Shown here: piece after piece, positions 10,501 through 24,146 of the stretch | How positions within the stretch are numbered: position 1 is the stretch's first letter | How the letters are laid out: each line of letters begins with the position of its first letter | Origin: Amblyomma americanum | Lineage: Eukaryota; Arthropoda; Arachnida; Ixodida; Ixodidae | Length of the DNA: 64,000 nt | Direction: 5' to 3' | NCBI RefSeq assembly: GCF_052857255.1 | Contig: NW_027526500.1 | Coordinates: forward strand, 930,001 to 994,000 | Position numbers and translations under genes: made by a program | The notes under the pieces: model-generated | Seen by the model: the letters and a program-made list of their open reading frames with translations, nothing else | The model's database searches: none | What the model was told of the DNA's origin: nothing

Positions 10501-13500
10501 TTCGTTGTTTTAAGCAAGAATACATGCTTTTCGCGCTGTTATAAGAGAAAACGTTTTGACGCGTGTCACAGGGACACTTGTAAAACCGATGTGTTCTGAT
10601 TTAGCTCGTTTCGGTCTAAAACAGCTTGTTTCGTTGTATTAAGCACGAATACATGCTTTTCGCGCAGTTATAAGAGAAAAAGTTTTGACGCGTATAAGAG
10701 GAACACTTGTAAAACCGATGTGTTCAGATTTACCTCGTTTCGGTCTAAAACAGCTTGTTTCGTTGGATTAAGCAGGAATACATGCTTTTCGCGCACTTAT
10801 AAGAGAAAAAGTTTTGACGCGTATCACGTGGATACTAGTAAAACCGATGTGTTGTGATTTAGCTCGTTTCGGTCTAAAACAGCTTGTTTCGTTGTATTAA
10901 GCAAGAATACATGCTTTTCACGCAGTTATGAGAGAAAAAGTTTTGACGCGTGTCACAGGGACACTTGTAAAACCGATGTGTTCAGATTTAGCTCGTTTCG
11001 GTCTAAAACAGCATGTTTCGTTGTATTAAGCACGAATACATGCTTTTCCCGCAGTTATAAGAGAAAAAGTTGACGCGTATCACGTGGATACTTGTAAAAC
11101 CGATGTGTTCAGATATAGCTCGTTTTGGTATAAAACAGCTTGTTTCGTTGTTTTAAGCACGAATACATGCTTTTCGCGCAGTTATAAGAGAAAAAGTTTT
11201 GACGCGTATCAGAGGAACACTTGTAAAAGCGATGTGTTGTGATTTCGCTCGTTTCAGACTAAAACAGCTTGTTTCGTTGTTTTAAGCACGAATACATGCT
11301 TTTCGCGCAGTTATAAGAGAAAAAGTTTTGACGCGTATCACGTGGATACTTGTAAAACCGATGTGTTCAGATATAGCTCGTTTTGGTATAAAACAGCTTG
11401 TTTCGTTGTTTTAAGCACGAATACATGCTTTTCGCGCAGTTATAGAAGAAAAAGTTTTGACGCGTATTAGAGGTACACTTGTAAAACCGATGTGTTGTGA
11501 TTTAGCTCGTTTCGGACTAAAACAGCTTGTTTCTTTGTTTTAAGCACGAATACATGCTTTTCGCGCAGTTATAAGAGAAAAAGTTTAGACGCGTATCAGG
11601 GGAACACTTGTAAAACCGATGTGTTGTGATTTAGCTCGTTTCGGACTAAAACAGCTTGTTTAGTTGTATTAGGCACGAATACATGCTTTTCGCGCAGTTT
11701 TAGAAGAAAAAGTTTTGACGCGTATTAGAGGGACACTTGTAAAACAGTTTTCAGATTTAGGTCATCTCAGTCTAAAACAACTTTTTTCGTTGTATTAAGC
11801 ACGAATACATGCTTTTCGCACAGTTATAAGAGAAAAAGTTTTGACGCGTATCAGAGGAACACTTGTAAAACCGATGTGTTGTGATTTAGCTCGTTTCGGT
11901 CTAAAACAGCTTGTTTCGTTGTTTTAAGCACGAATACATGCTTTTCGCGCAATTATAGAAGGAAAAGTTCTGACGCGTATTAGAGACGTAAAACCGATGT
12001 GTTGTGATTTAGCTCGTTTCGGTCTAAAACCGCTTGTTTCGATGTTTTAAGCACGAATACATCTTTTCGCGCAGTTATAGAAGAAAACATTTTGACGCGT
12101 AATAGGGAGACTTGTAAAACCGATGTGTTGTGATTTAGCTCGTTTCGGTCTAAAACAGCTTGTTTCGTTGTATTAAGCACGAATACATGCTTTTCGCGTA
12201 GTTATAAGAGAAAAAGTTTTGACGCGTGTCACAGGGACACTTGTAAAACCGATGTGTTCAGATTTAGCTCATCTCGGTCTAAAACAGCTTGTTTCGTTGT
12301 TTTAAGCACGAATACATGCTTTTCGCGCAGTTATAAAAGAAAAAGTTTTGACGCGTATCAGAGGAACACTTGTAAAACCGATGTGTTGTGATTTAGCTCG
12401 TTTCAGACTAAAACAGCTTGTTTCGTTGTTTTAAGCACGAATACATGCTTTCCGCGCAGTTATAAGAGAAAAAGTTTAGACGCGTATCAGGGGAACACTT
12501 GTAAAACCGATGTGTTGTGATTTAGCTCGTTTCGGTCTAAAACAGCTTGTTTCGTTGTATTAAGCAAGAATACATGCTTTTCGCGCTGTTATAAGAGAAA
12601 ACGTTTTGACGCGTGTCACAGGGACACTTGTAAAACCGATGTGTTCTGATTTAGCTCGTTTCGGTCTAAAACAGCTTGTTTCGTTGTATTAAGCACGAAT
12701 ACATGCATTTCGCGCAGTTATAAGAGAAAAAGTTTTGACGCGTATCAGAGGAACACTTGTAAAACCGATGTGTTCAGATTTACCTCGTTTCGGTCTAAAA
12801 CAGCTTGTTTCGTTGGATTAAGCAGGAATACATGCTTTTCGCGCACTTATAAGAGAAAAAGTTTTGACGCGTATCACGTGGATACTTCTAAAACCGATGT
12901 GTTGTGATTTAGCTCGTTTCGGTCTAAAACAGCTTGTTTCGTTGTATTAAGCAAGAATACATGCTTTTCACGCAGTTATGAGAGAAAAAGTTTTGACGCG
13001 TGTCACAGGGACACTTGTAAAACCGATGTGTTCAGATTTAGCTCGTTTTGGTATAAAACAGCTTGTTTCGTTGTTTTAAGCACGAATATATGCTTTTAGC
13101 GCAGGTATAGAAGGAAAAGTTTTGACGCGTATTAGAGACTTGTAAAACCGATGTGTTGTGATTTAGCTCGTTTCGGTCTAAAACCGATTGTTTCGATGTT
13201 TTAAGCACGAATACATCTTTTCGCGCAGTTTTAGAAGAAAACATTTTGACGCGTAATAGGGAGACTTGTAAAACCGATGTGTTGTGATTTAGCTCGTTTC
13301 GGTCTAAAACAGCTTGTTTCGTTGTATTAAGCACGAATACATGCTTTTCGCGCAGTTATTAGAGAAAAAGTTTTGACGCGTATCAGAGGAAAACTTGTAA
13401 AACCGATGTGTTGTGATTTACCTCGTTTCGGTCTAAAACAGCTTGTTTCGCTGGATTAATTACGAACACATGCTTTTCGCGCAGTTATAAGAGAAAAAGT

Positions 13501-13883
13501 TTTGACGCGTGTCACAAGGACACTTGTAAAACCGATGTGTTCAGATTTAGCTCGTTTCGGTCTAAAAGAGCTTGTTTCGTTGTATTAAGCACGAATACAT
13601 GCTTTTCGCGCAGTTTTAGAAGAAAAAGTTTTGACGCGTATTAGAGGGACACTTGTTAAAGTTTTCAGATTTAGGTCATCTCAGTCTAAAACAGCTTTTT
13701 TCGTTGTATTAAGCACGAATACATGCTTTTCGCACAGTTATAGGAGAAAAAGTTTTGACGCGTATCAGAGGAACATTTGTAAAACCGATGTGTTGTGATT
13801 CAGCTCGTTTCGGTCTAAAACAGCTTGTTTCGTTGTATTAAGCACGAATACAAGCTTTTCGCGCAGTTATAAGAGAAAAAGTT
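10500..13883. repeat. Transition block T, ending in a partial alpha HOR
   Basis: This block contains monomers not arranged as in region A, including ATTAGAGGTAC (near 11,465), a CTTGTTTAGTTG monomer (near 11,650) and an AGAGACGTAAAACC monomer near 11,980. From about 12,230 to 13,883 it follows the tail of the alpha HOR at an offset of 5,387 bp (matching 17,617-19,270). The part from about 11,313 onward is repeated at about 59,250 at an offset of 47,937 bp. Confidence 0.75.
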
Positions 13884-15294
13884 TTGACGCGTATCAGAGG
13901 AAAACTTGTAAAACAGATGTGTTGTGATTTAGCTCGTTTCGGTCTAAAACAGCTTGTTTCGTGGTATTATGCACGAATACATGCTTTTCGCGCAGTTATA
14001 AAAGAAAAAGTTTTGACGCGTATCAGAGGAACACTTGTAAAACCGATGTGTTCAGGTATAGCTCGTTTTGGTATAAAACCGCTTGTTTCGATGTTTTAAG
14101 CACGAATACATCTTTTCGCGCAGTTATAGAAGAAAACATTTTGACGCCTAATAGGGAGACTTGTAAAACCGATGTGTTGTGATTTAGCTCGTTTCGGTCT
14201 AAAACAGCTTGTTTCGTTGTATTAAGCAAGAATACATGCTTTTCGCGCAGTTATAAGTGAAAAAGTTTTGACGCGTATCACAAGAACACTTGTAAAACCG
14301 ATGTGTTCAGATTTAGGTCATCTCAGTCTAAAACAGCTTTTTTCGTTGTATTAAGCACGAATACATGCTTTTCGCACAGTTATAAGAGAAAAAGTTTTGA
14401 CGCGTATCAGAGGAACACTTGTAAAACCGATGTGTTGTGATTTAGCTCGTTTCGGTCTAAAACAGCTTGTTTCGTTGGATTAATCACGAACACATGCTTT
14501 TCGCGCAGTTATAAGAGAAAAAGTTTTGACGCGTGTCACAAGAACACTTGTAAAACCGATGTGTTCAGATTTAGGTCATCTCAGTCTAAAACAGCTTTTT
14601 TCGTTGTATTAAGCACGAATACATGCTTTTCGCGCAGTTATAAAAGAAAAAGTTTTGACGCGTATCAGAGGAACACTTGTAAAACCGATGTGTTGTGATT
14701 TAGCTCGTTTCAGACTAAAACAGCTTGTTTCGTTGTTTTAAGCACGAATACATGCTTTTCGCGCAGTTATAAGAGAAAAAGTTTAGACGCGTATCAGGGG
14801 AACACTTGTAAAACCGATGTGTTGTGATTTAGCTCGTTTCGGTCTAAAACAGCTTGTTTCGTTGTATTAAGCAAGAATACATGCTTTTCGCGCTGTTATA
14901 AGAAAAAACGTTTTGACGCGTGTCACAGGGACACTTGTAAAACCGATGTGTTCTGATTTAGCTCGTTTCGGTCTAAAACAGCTTGTTTCGTTGTATTAAG
15001 CACGAATACATGCATTTCGCGCAGTTATAAGAGAAAAAGTTTTGACGCGTATCAGAGGGACACTTGTTAAAGTTTTCAGATTTAGGTCATCTCAGTCTAA
15101 AACAGCTTTTTTCGTTGTATTAAGCACGAATACATGCTTTTCGCACAGTTATAGGAGAAAAAGTTTTGATGCGTATCAGAGGAACATTTGTAAAACCGAT
15201 GTGTTGTGATTCAACTCGTTTCGGTCTAAAACAGCTTGTTTCGTTGTATTAAGCACGAATACAAGCTTTTCGCGCAGTTATAAGAGAAAAAGTT
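13884..15294. repeat. Beta HOR unit, 11 monomers, 1,411 bp
   Basis: The unit begins at the L monomer, recognised by CGTGGTATTATGCACG, and runs to the next L at 15,295. It lacks the alpha marker GCAGGTATAGAAGG. It carries a private AAAACAGATGTG change near 13,913 and a two-monomer duplication in which GTCACAAGAACAC recurs after 258 bp (14,281 and 14,539). Confidence 0.8.
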
Positions 15295-16834
15295 TTGACG
15301 CGTATCAGAGGAAAACTTGTAAAACCGATGTGTTGTGATTTAGCTCGTTTCGGTCTAAAACAGCTTGTTTCGTGGTATTATGCACGAATACATGCTTTTC
15401 GCGCAGTTATAAAAGAAAAAGTTTTGACGCGTATCAGAGGAACACTTGTAAAACCGATGTGTTCAGGTATAGCTCGTTTTGGTATAAAACCGCTTGTTTC
15501 GATGTTTTAAGCACGAATACATCTTTTCGCGCAGTTATAGAAGAAAACATTTTGACGCCTAATAGGGAGACTTGTAAAACCGATGTGTTGTGATTTAGCT
15601 CGTTTCGGTCTAAAACAGCTTGTTTCGTTGTATTAAGCACGAATACATGCTTTTCGCGCAGTTATAAGTGAAAAAGTTTTGACGCGTATCAGAGGAAAAC
15701 TTGTAAAACCGATGTGTTGTGATTTACCTCGTTTCGGTCTAAAACAGCTTGTTTCGTTGGATTAATCACGAACACATGCTTTTCGCGCAGTTATAAGAGA
15801 AAAAGTTTTGACGCGTGTCACAAGAACACTTGTAAAACCGATGTGTTCAGATTTAGGTCATCTCAGTCTAAAACAGCTTTTTTCGTTGTATTAAGCACGA
15901 ATACATGCTTTTCGCACAGTTATAAGAGAAAAAGTTTTGACGCGTATCAGAGGAACACTTGTAAAACCGATGTGTTGTGATTTAGCTCGTTTCGGTTTAA
16001 AACAGCTTGTTTCGTTGGATTAATCACGAACACATGCTTTTCGCGCAGTTATAAGAGAAAAAGTTTTGACGCGTGTCACAAGAACACTTGTAAAATCGAT
16101 GTGTTCAGATTTAGGTCATCTCAGTCTAAAACAGCTTTTTTCGTTGTATTAAGCACGAATACATGCTTTTCGCGCAGTTATAAAAGAAAAAGTTTTGACG
16201 CGTATCAGAGGAACACTTGTAAAACCGATGTGTTGTGATTTAGCTCGTTTCAGACTAAAACAGCTTGTTTCGTTGTTTTAAGCACGAATACATGCTTTTC
16301 GCGCAGTTATAAGAGAAAAAGTTTTGACGCGTATTAGAGGAACACTTGTAAAACCGATGTGTTCAGATTTACCTCGTTTCGGTCTAAAACAGCTTGTTTC
16401 GCTGGATTAATTACGAACACATGCTTTTCGCGCAGTTATAAGAGAAAAAGTTTTGACGCGTGTCACAAGGACACTTGTAAAACCGATGTGTTCAGATTTA
16501 GCTCGTTTCGGTCTAAAACAGCTTGTTTCGTTGTATTAAGCACGAATACATGCTTTTCGCGCAGTTTTAGAAGAAAAAGTTTTGACGCGTATTAGAGGGA
16601 CACTTGTTAAAGTTTTCAGATTTAGGTCATCTCAGTCTAAAACAGCTTTTTTCGTTGTATTAAGCACGAATACATGCTTTTCGCACAGTTATAGGAGAAA
16701 AAGTTTTGACGCGTATCAGAGGAACACTTGTAAAACCGATGTGTTGTGATTCAGCTCGTTTCGGTCTAAAACAGCTTGTTTCGTTGTATTAAGCACGAAT
16801 ACAAGCTTTTCGCGCAGTTATAAGAGAAAAAGTT
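15295..16834. repeat. Beta HOR unit, 12 monomers, 1,540 bp
   Basis: This unit runs from L to L and closely resembles its left neighbour. It again has the doubled GTCACAAGAAC dimer (near 15,820 and 16,080), then a GTCACAAGG monomer and the J monomer (TTGTTAAAGTTTTCAG). Confidence 0.8.
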
Positions 16835-19270
16835 TTGACGCGTATCAGAGGAAAACTTGTAAAACCGATGTGTTGTGATTTAGCTCATTTCGGTCTAAAA
16901 CAGCTTGTTTCGTGGTATTATGCACGAATACATGCTTTTCGCGCAGTTATAAAAGAAAAAGTTTTGACGCGTATCAGAGGAACACTTGTAAAACCGATGT
17001 GTTCAGATATAGCTCGTTTTGGTATAAAACCGCTTGTTTCGATGTTTTAAGCACGAATACATCTTTTCGCGCAGTTATAGAAGAAAACATTTTGACGCCT
17101 AATAGGGAGACTTGTAAAACCGATGTGTTGTGATTTAGCTCGTTTCGGTCTAAAACAGCTTGTTTCGTTGTATTAAGCACGAATACATGCTTTTCGCGCA
17201 GTTATAAGTGAAAAAGTTTTGACGCGTATCAGAGGAAAACTTGTAAAACCGATGTGTTGTGATTTACCTCGTTTCGGTCTAAAACAGCTTGTTTCGTTGG
17301 ATTAATCACGAACACATGCTTTTCGCGCAGTTATAAGAGAAAAAGTTTTGACGCGTGTCACAAGAACACTTGTAAAACCGATGTGTTCAGATTTAGGTCA
17401 TCTCAGTCTAAAACAGCTTTTTTCGTTGTATTAAGCACGAATACATGCTTTTCGCACAGTTATAAGAGAAAAAGTTTCGACGCGTATCAGAGGAACACTT
17501 GTAAAACCGATGTGTTGTGATTTAGCTCGTTTCGGTCTAAAACAGCTTGTTTCGTTGGATTAATCACGAACACATGCTTTTCGCGCAGTTATAAGAGAAA
17601 AAGTTTTGACGCGTGTCACAGGGACACTTGTAAAACCGATGTGTTCAGATTTAGCTCATCTCGGTCTAAAACAGCTTGTTTCGTTGTTTTAAGCACGAAT
17701 ACATGCTTTTCGCGCAGTTATAAAAGAAAAAGTTTTGACGCGTATCAGAGGAACACTTGTAAAACCGATGTGTTGTGATTTAGCTCGTTTCAGACTAAAA
17801 CAGCTTGTTTCGTTGTTTTAAGCACGAATACATGCTTTTCGCGCAGTTATAAGAGAAAAAGTTTAGACGCGTATCAGGGGAACACTTGTAAAACCGATGT
17901 GTTGTGATTTAGCTCGTTTCGGTCTAAAACAGCTTGTTTCGTTGTATTAAGCAAGAATACATGCTTTTCGCGCTGTTATAAGAGAAAACGTTTTGACGCG
18001 TGTCACAGGGACACTTGTAAAACCGATGTGTTCTGATTTAGCTCGTTTCGGTCTAAAACAGCTTGTTTCGTTGTATTAAGCACGAATACATGCTTTTCGC
18101 GCAGTTATAAGAGAAAAAGTTTTGACGCGTATCAGAGGAACACTTGTAAAACCGATGTGTTCAGATTTACCTCGTTTCGGTCTAAAACAGCTTGTTTCGT
18201 TGGATTAAGCAGGAATACATGCTTTTCGCGCACTTATAAGAGAAAAAGTTTTGACGCGTATCACGTGGATACTTCTAAAACCGATGTGTTGTGATTTAGC
18301 TCGTTTCGGTCTAAAACAGCTTGTTTCGTTGTATTAAGCAAGAATACATGCTTTTCACGCAGTTATGAGAGAAAAAGTTTTGACGCGTGTCACAGGGACA
18401 CTTGTAAAACCGATGTGTTCAGATTTAGCTCGTTTTGGTATAAAACAGCTTGTTTCGTTGTTTTAAGCACGAATATATGCTTTTCGCGCAGGTATAGAAG
18501 GAAAAGTTTTGACGCGTATTAGAGACTTGTAAAACCGATGTGTTGTGATTTAGCTCGTTTTGGTCTAAAACCGCTTGTTTCGATGTTTTAAGCACGAATA
18601 CATCTTTTCGCGCAGTTTTAGAAGAAAACATTTTGACGCGTAATAGGGAGACTTGTAAAACCGATGTGTTGTGATTTAGCTCGTTTCGGTCTAAAACAGC
18701 TTGTTTCGTTGTATTATTCACGAATACATGCTTTTCGCGCAGTTATTAGAGAAAAAGTTTTGACGCGTATCAGAGGAAAACTTGTAAAACCGATGTGTTG
18801 TGATTTACCTCGTTTCGGTCTGAAACAGCTTGTTTCGCTGGATTAATTACGAACACATGCTTTTCGCGCAGTTATAAGAGAAAAAGTTTTGACGCGTGTC
18901 ACAAGGACACTTGTAAAACCGATGTGTTCAGATTTAGCTCGTTTCGGTCTAAAACAGCTTGTTTCGTTGTATTAAGCACGAATACATGCTTTTCGCGCAG
19001 TTTTAGAAGAAAAAGTTTTGACGCGTATTAGAGGGACACTTGTTAAAGTTTTCAGATTTAGGTCATCTCAGTCTAAAACAGCTTTTTTCGTTGTATTAGG
19101 CACGAATACATGCTTTTCGCACAGTTATAGGAGAAAAAGTTTTGACGCGTATCAGAGGAACATTTGTAAAACCGATGTGTTGTGATTCAGCTCGTTTCGG
19201 TCTAAAACAGCTTGTTTCGTTGTATTAAGCACGAATACAAGCTTTTCGCGCAGTTATAAGAGAAAAAGTT
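16835..19270. repeat. Alpha HOR unit 1, 19 monomers, 2,436 bp
   Basis: The unit runs from L to L and contains the alpha marker GCAGGTATAGAAGG at 18,488, which lies 783 bp before the next L. Its length is exactly that of the other three complete alpha units. Private differences include TTTAGCTCATTTCGG near 16,880 and GTATTATTCACG near 18,713. Confidence 0.88.
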
Positions 19271-21710
19271 TTGACGCGTATCAGAGGAAAACTTGTAAAA
19301 CCGATGTGTTGTGATTTAGCTCGTTTCGGTCTAAAACAGCTTGTTTCGTGGTATTATGCACGAATACATGCTTTTCGCGCAGTTATAAAAGAAAAAGTTT
19401 TGACGCGTATCAGAGGAACACTTGTAAAACCGATGTGTTCAGGTATAGCTCGTTTTGGTATAAAACCGCTTGTTTCGATGTTTTAAGCACGAATACATCT
19501 TTTCGCGCAGTTATAGAAGAAAACATTTTGACGCCTAATAGGGAGACTTGTAAAACCGATGTGTTGTGATTTAGCTCGTTTCGGTCTAAAACAGCTTGTT
19601 TCGTTGTATTAAGCACGAATACATGCTTTTCGCGCAGTTATAAGTGAAAAAGTTTTGACGCGTATCAGAGGAACACTTGTAAAACCGATATGTTGTGATT
19701 TAGCTCGTTTCGGTCTAAAACAGCTTGTTTCGTTGTATTAAGCACGAATACAAGCTTTTCGCGCAGTTATAAGAGAAAAAGTTTTGACGCGTATCAGAGG
19801 AAAACTTGTAAAACCGATGTGTTCAGATTTAGCTCGTTTCGGTCTAAAACAGCTTGTTTCGTTGTATTAAGCACGAATACATGCTTTTCGCGCAGTTATA
19901 AGAGAAAAAGTTGACGCGTATCACGTGGATACTTGTAAAACCGATGTGTTCAGATATAGCTCGTTTTGGTATAAAACAGCTTGTTTCGTTGTTTTAAGCA
20001 CGAATACAAGCCTTTCGCGCAGTTATAGAAGAAAAAGTTTTGACGCGTATTGAGGGACACTTGTAAAACCGATGTGTTCAGATTTAGCTCATCTCGGTCT
20101 AAAACAGCTTGTTTCGTTGTTTTAAGCACGAATACATGTTTTTCGCGCAGTTATAAGAGAAAAAGTTTTGACGCGTATCAGAGGAACACTTGTAAAACCG
20201 ATGTGTTGTGATTTAGCTCGTTTCAGACTAAAACAGCTTGTTTCATTGTTTTAAGCACGAATACATGCTTTTCGCGCAGTTATAAGAGAAAAAGTTTAGA
20301 CGCGTATCAGGGGAACACTTGTAAAACCGATGTGTTGTGATTTAGCTCGTTTCGGTCTAAAACAGCTTGTTTCGTTGTATTAAGCAAGAATACATGCTTT
20401 TCGCGCTGTTATAAGAGAAAACGTTTTGACGCGTGTCACAGGGACACTTGTAAAACCGATGTGTTCTGATTTAGCTCGTTTTGGTCTAAAACAGCTTGTT
20501 TCGCTGGATTAATTACGAACACATGCTTTTCGCGCAGTTATAAGAGAAAAAGTTTTGACGCGTGTCACAAGGACACTTGTAAAACCGATGTGTTGTGATT
20601 TAGCTCGTTTCGGTCTAAAACAGCTTGTTTCGTTGGATTAATCACGAACACATGCTTTTCGCGCAGTTATAAGAGAAAAAGTTTTGACGCGTGTCACAGG
20701 GACACTTGTAAAACCGATGTGTTCAGATTTAGCTCATCTCGGTCTAAAACAGCTTGTTTCGTTGTTTTAAGCACGAATACATGCTTTTCGCGCAGTTATA
20801 AGAGAAAAAGTTTTGACGCGTATCAGAGGAACACTTGTAAAACCGATGTGTTGTGATTTAGCTCGTTTCAGACTAAAACAGCTTGTTTCATTGTTTTAAG
20901 CACGAATACATGCTTTTCGCGCAGTTATAAGAGAAAAAGTTTAGACGCGTATCAGGGGAACACTTGTAAAACCGATGCGTTGTGATTTAGCTCGTTTCGG
21001 TCTAAAACCGCTTGTTTCGTTGTATTAAGCACGAATACATGCTTTTCGCGCAGTTATAAGAGAAAAAGTTTTGACGCGTATCAGAGGAACACTTGTAAAA
21101 CCGATGTGTTGTGATTTAGCTCGTTTCGGTCTAAAACAGCTTGTTTCGTTGTATTAAGCAAGAATACATGCTTTTCGCGCTGTTATAAGAGAAAACGTTT
21201 TGACGCGTGTCACAGGGACACTTGTAAAACCGATGTGTTCTGATTTAGCTCGTTTCGGTCTAAAACAGCTTGTTTCGCTGGATTAATTACGAACACACGC
21301 TTTTCGCGCAGTTATAAGAGAAAACGTTTTGACGCGTGTCACAAGGACACTTGTAAAACCGATGTGTTCAGATTTAGCTCGTTTCGGTCTAAAACAGCTT
21401 GTTTCGTTGTATTAGGCACGAATACATGCTTTTCGCGCAGTTTTAGAAGAAAAAGTTTTGACGCGTATTAGAGGGACACTTGTTAAAGTTTTCAGATTTA
21501 GGTCATCTCAGTCTAAAACAGCTTTTTTCGTTGTATTAAGCACGAATACATGCTTTTCGCACAGTTATAGGAGAAAAAGTTTTGACGCGTATCAGAGGAA
21601 CACTTGTAAAACCGATGTGTTGTGATTCAGCTCGTTTCGGTCTAAAACAGCTTGTTTCGTTGTATTAAGCACGAATACAAGCTTTTCGCGCAGTTATAAG
21701 AGAAAAAGTT
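19271..21710. repeat. Beta HOR unit, 19 monomers, 2,440 bp
   Basis: This unit has the same monomer count as alpha but a different order and no GCAGGTATAGAAGG. It holds the 127-bp monomer followed by GTATCACGTGG, then GAATACAAGCCTTTCGC and ATTGAGGGAC. In its second half the ATCAGAGG/CAGACTAAAAC/AGGGGAAC series appears twice. The near-equal length to alpha is a coincidence of monomer count. Confidence 0.8.
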
Positions 21711-24146
21711 TTGACGCGTATCAGAGGAAAACTTGTAAAACCGATGTGTTGTGATTTAGCTCGTTTCGGTCTAAAACAGCTTGTTTCGTGGTATTATGCA
21801 CGAATACATGCTTTTCGCGCAGTTATAAAAGAAAAAGTTTTGACGCGTATCAGAGGAACACTTGTAAAACCGATGTGTTCAGATATAGCTCGTTTTGGTA
21901 TAAAACCGCTTGTTTCGATGTTTTAAGCACGAATACATCTTTTCGCGCAGTTATAGAAGAAAACATTTTGACGCCTAATAGGGAGACTTGTAAAACCGAT
22001 GTGTTGTGATTTAGCTCGTTTCGGTCTAAAACAGCTTGTTTCGTTGTATTAAGCACGAATACATGCTTTTCGCGCAGTTATAAGTGAAAAAGTTTTGACG
22101 CGTATCAGAGGAAAACTTGTAAAACCGATGTGTTGTGATTTACCTCGTTTCGGTCTAAAACAGCTTGTTTCGTTGGATTAATCACGAACACATGCTTTTC
22201 GCGCAGTTATAAGAGAAAAAGTTTTGACGCGTGTCACAAGAACACTTGTAAAACCGATGTGTTCAGATTTAGGTCATCTCAGTCTAAAACAGCTTTTTTC
22301 GTTGTATTAAGCACGAATACATGCTTTTCGCACAGTTATAAGAGAAAAAGTTTTGACGCGTATCAGAGGAACACTTGTAAAACCGATGTGTTGTGATTTA
22401 GCTCGTTTCGGTCTAAAACAGCTTGTTTCGTTGGATTAATCACGAACACATGCTTTTCGCGCAGTTATAAGAGAAAAAGTTTTGACGCGTGTCACAGGGA
22501 CACTTGTAAAACCGATGTGTTCAGATTTAGCTCATCTCGGTCTAAAACAGCTTGTTTCGTTGTTTTAAGCACGAATACATGCTTTTCGCGCAGTTTTAAA
22601 AGAAAAAGTTTTGACGCGTATCAGAGGAACACTTGTAAAACCGATGTGTTGTGATTTAGCTCGTTTCAGACTAAAACAGCTTGTTTCGTTGTTTTAAGCA
22701 CGAATACATGCTTTTCGCGCAGTTATAAGAGAAAAAGTTTAGACGCGTATCAGGGGAACACTTGTAAAACCGATGTGTTGTGATTTAGCTCGTTTCGGTC
22801 TAAAACAGCTTGTTTCGTTGTATTAAGCAAGAATACATGCTTTTCGCGCTGTTACAAGAGAAAACGTTTTGACGCGTGTCACAGGGACACTTGTAAAACC
22901 GATGTGTTCTGATTTAGCTCGTTTCGGTCTAAAACAGCTTGTTTCGTTGTATTAAGCACGAATACATGCTTTTCGCGCAGTTATAAGAGAAAAAGTTTTG
23001 ACGCGTATCAGAGGAACACTTGTAAAACCGATGTGTTCAGATTTACCTCGTTTCGGTCTAAAACAGCTTGTTTCGTTGGATTAAGCAGGAATACATGCTT
23101 TTCGCGCACTTATAAGAGAAAACGTTTTGACGCGTATCACGTGGATACTTCTAAAACCGATGTGTTGTGATTTAGCTCGTTTCGGTCTAAAACAGCTTGT
23201 TTCGTTGTATTAAGCAAGAATACATGCTTTTCACGCAGTTATGAGAGAAAAAGTTTTGACGCGTGTCACAGGGACACTTGTAAAACCGATGTGTTCAGAT
23301 TTAGCTCGTTTTGGTATAAAACAGCTTGTTTCGTTGTTTTAAGCACGAATATATGCTTTTCGCGCAGGTATAGAAGGAAAAGTTTTGACGCGTATTGGAG
23401 ACTTGTAAAACCGATGTGTTGTGATTTAGCTCGTTTCGGTCTAAAACCGCTTGTTTCGATGTTTTAAGCACGAATACATCTTTTCGCGCAGTTTTAGAAG
23501 AAAACATTTTGACGCGTAATAGGGAGACTTGTAAAACCGATGTGTTGTGATTTAGCTCGTTTCGGTCTAAAACAGCTTGTTTCGTTGTATTAAGCACGAA
23601 TACATGCTTTTCGCGCAGTTATTAGAGAAAAAGTTTTGACGCGTATCAGAGGAAAACTTGTAAAACCGATGTGTTGTGATTTACCTCGTTTCGGTCTGAA
23701 ACAGCTTGTTTCGCTGGATTAATTACGAACACATGCTTTTCGCGCAGTTATAAGAGAAAAAGTTTTGACGCGTGTCACAAGCACACTTGTAAAACCGATG
23801 TGTTCAGATTTAGCTCGTTTCGGTCTAAAACAGCTTGTTTCGTTGTATTAAGCACGAATACATGCTTTTCGCGCAGTTTTAGAAGAAAAAGTTTTGACGC
23901 GTATTAGAGGGACACTTGTTAAAGTTTTCAGATTTAGGTCATCTCAGTCTAAAACAGCTTTTTTCGTTGTAATAAGCACGAATACATGCTTTTCGCACAG
24001 TTATAGGAGAAAAAGTTTTGACGCGTATCAGAGGAACATTTGTAAAACCGATGTGTTGTGATTCAGCTCGTTTCGGTCTAAAACAGCTTGTTTCGTTGTA
24101 TTAAGCACGAATACAAGCTTTTCGCGCAGTTATAAGAGAAAAAGTT
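21711..24146. repeat. Alpha HOR unit 2, 19 monomers, 2,436 bp
   Basis: This is a complete alpha unit with its marker at 23,364, again 783 bp from the following L. It differs from alpha 1 by scattered single bases, for example GTTACAAGAG near 22,852 and GTCACAAGCACAC near 23,775. Alpha units 3 and 4 share the latter. Confidence 0.88.
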
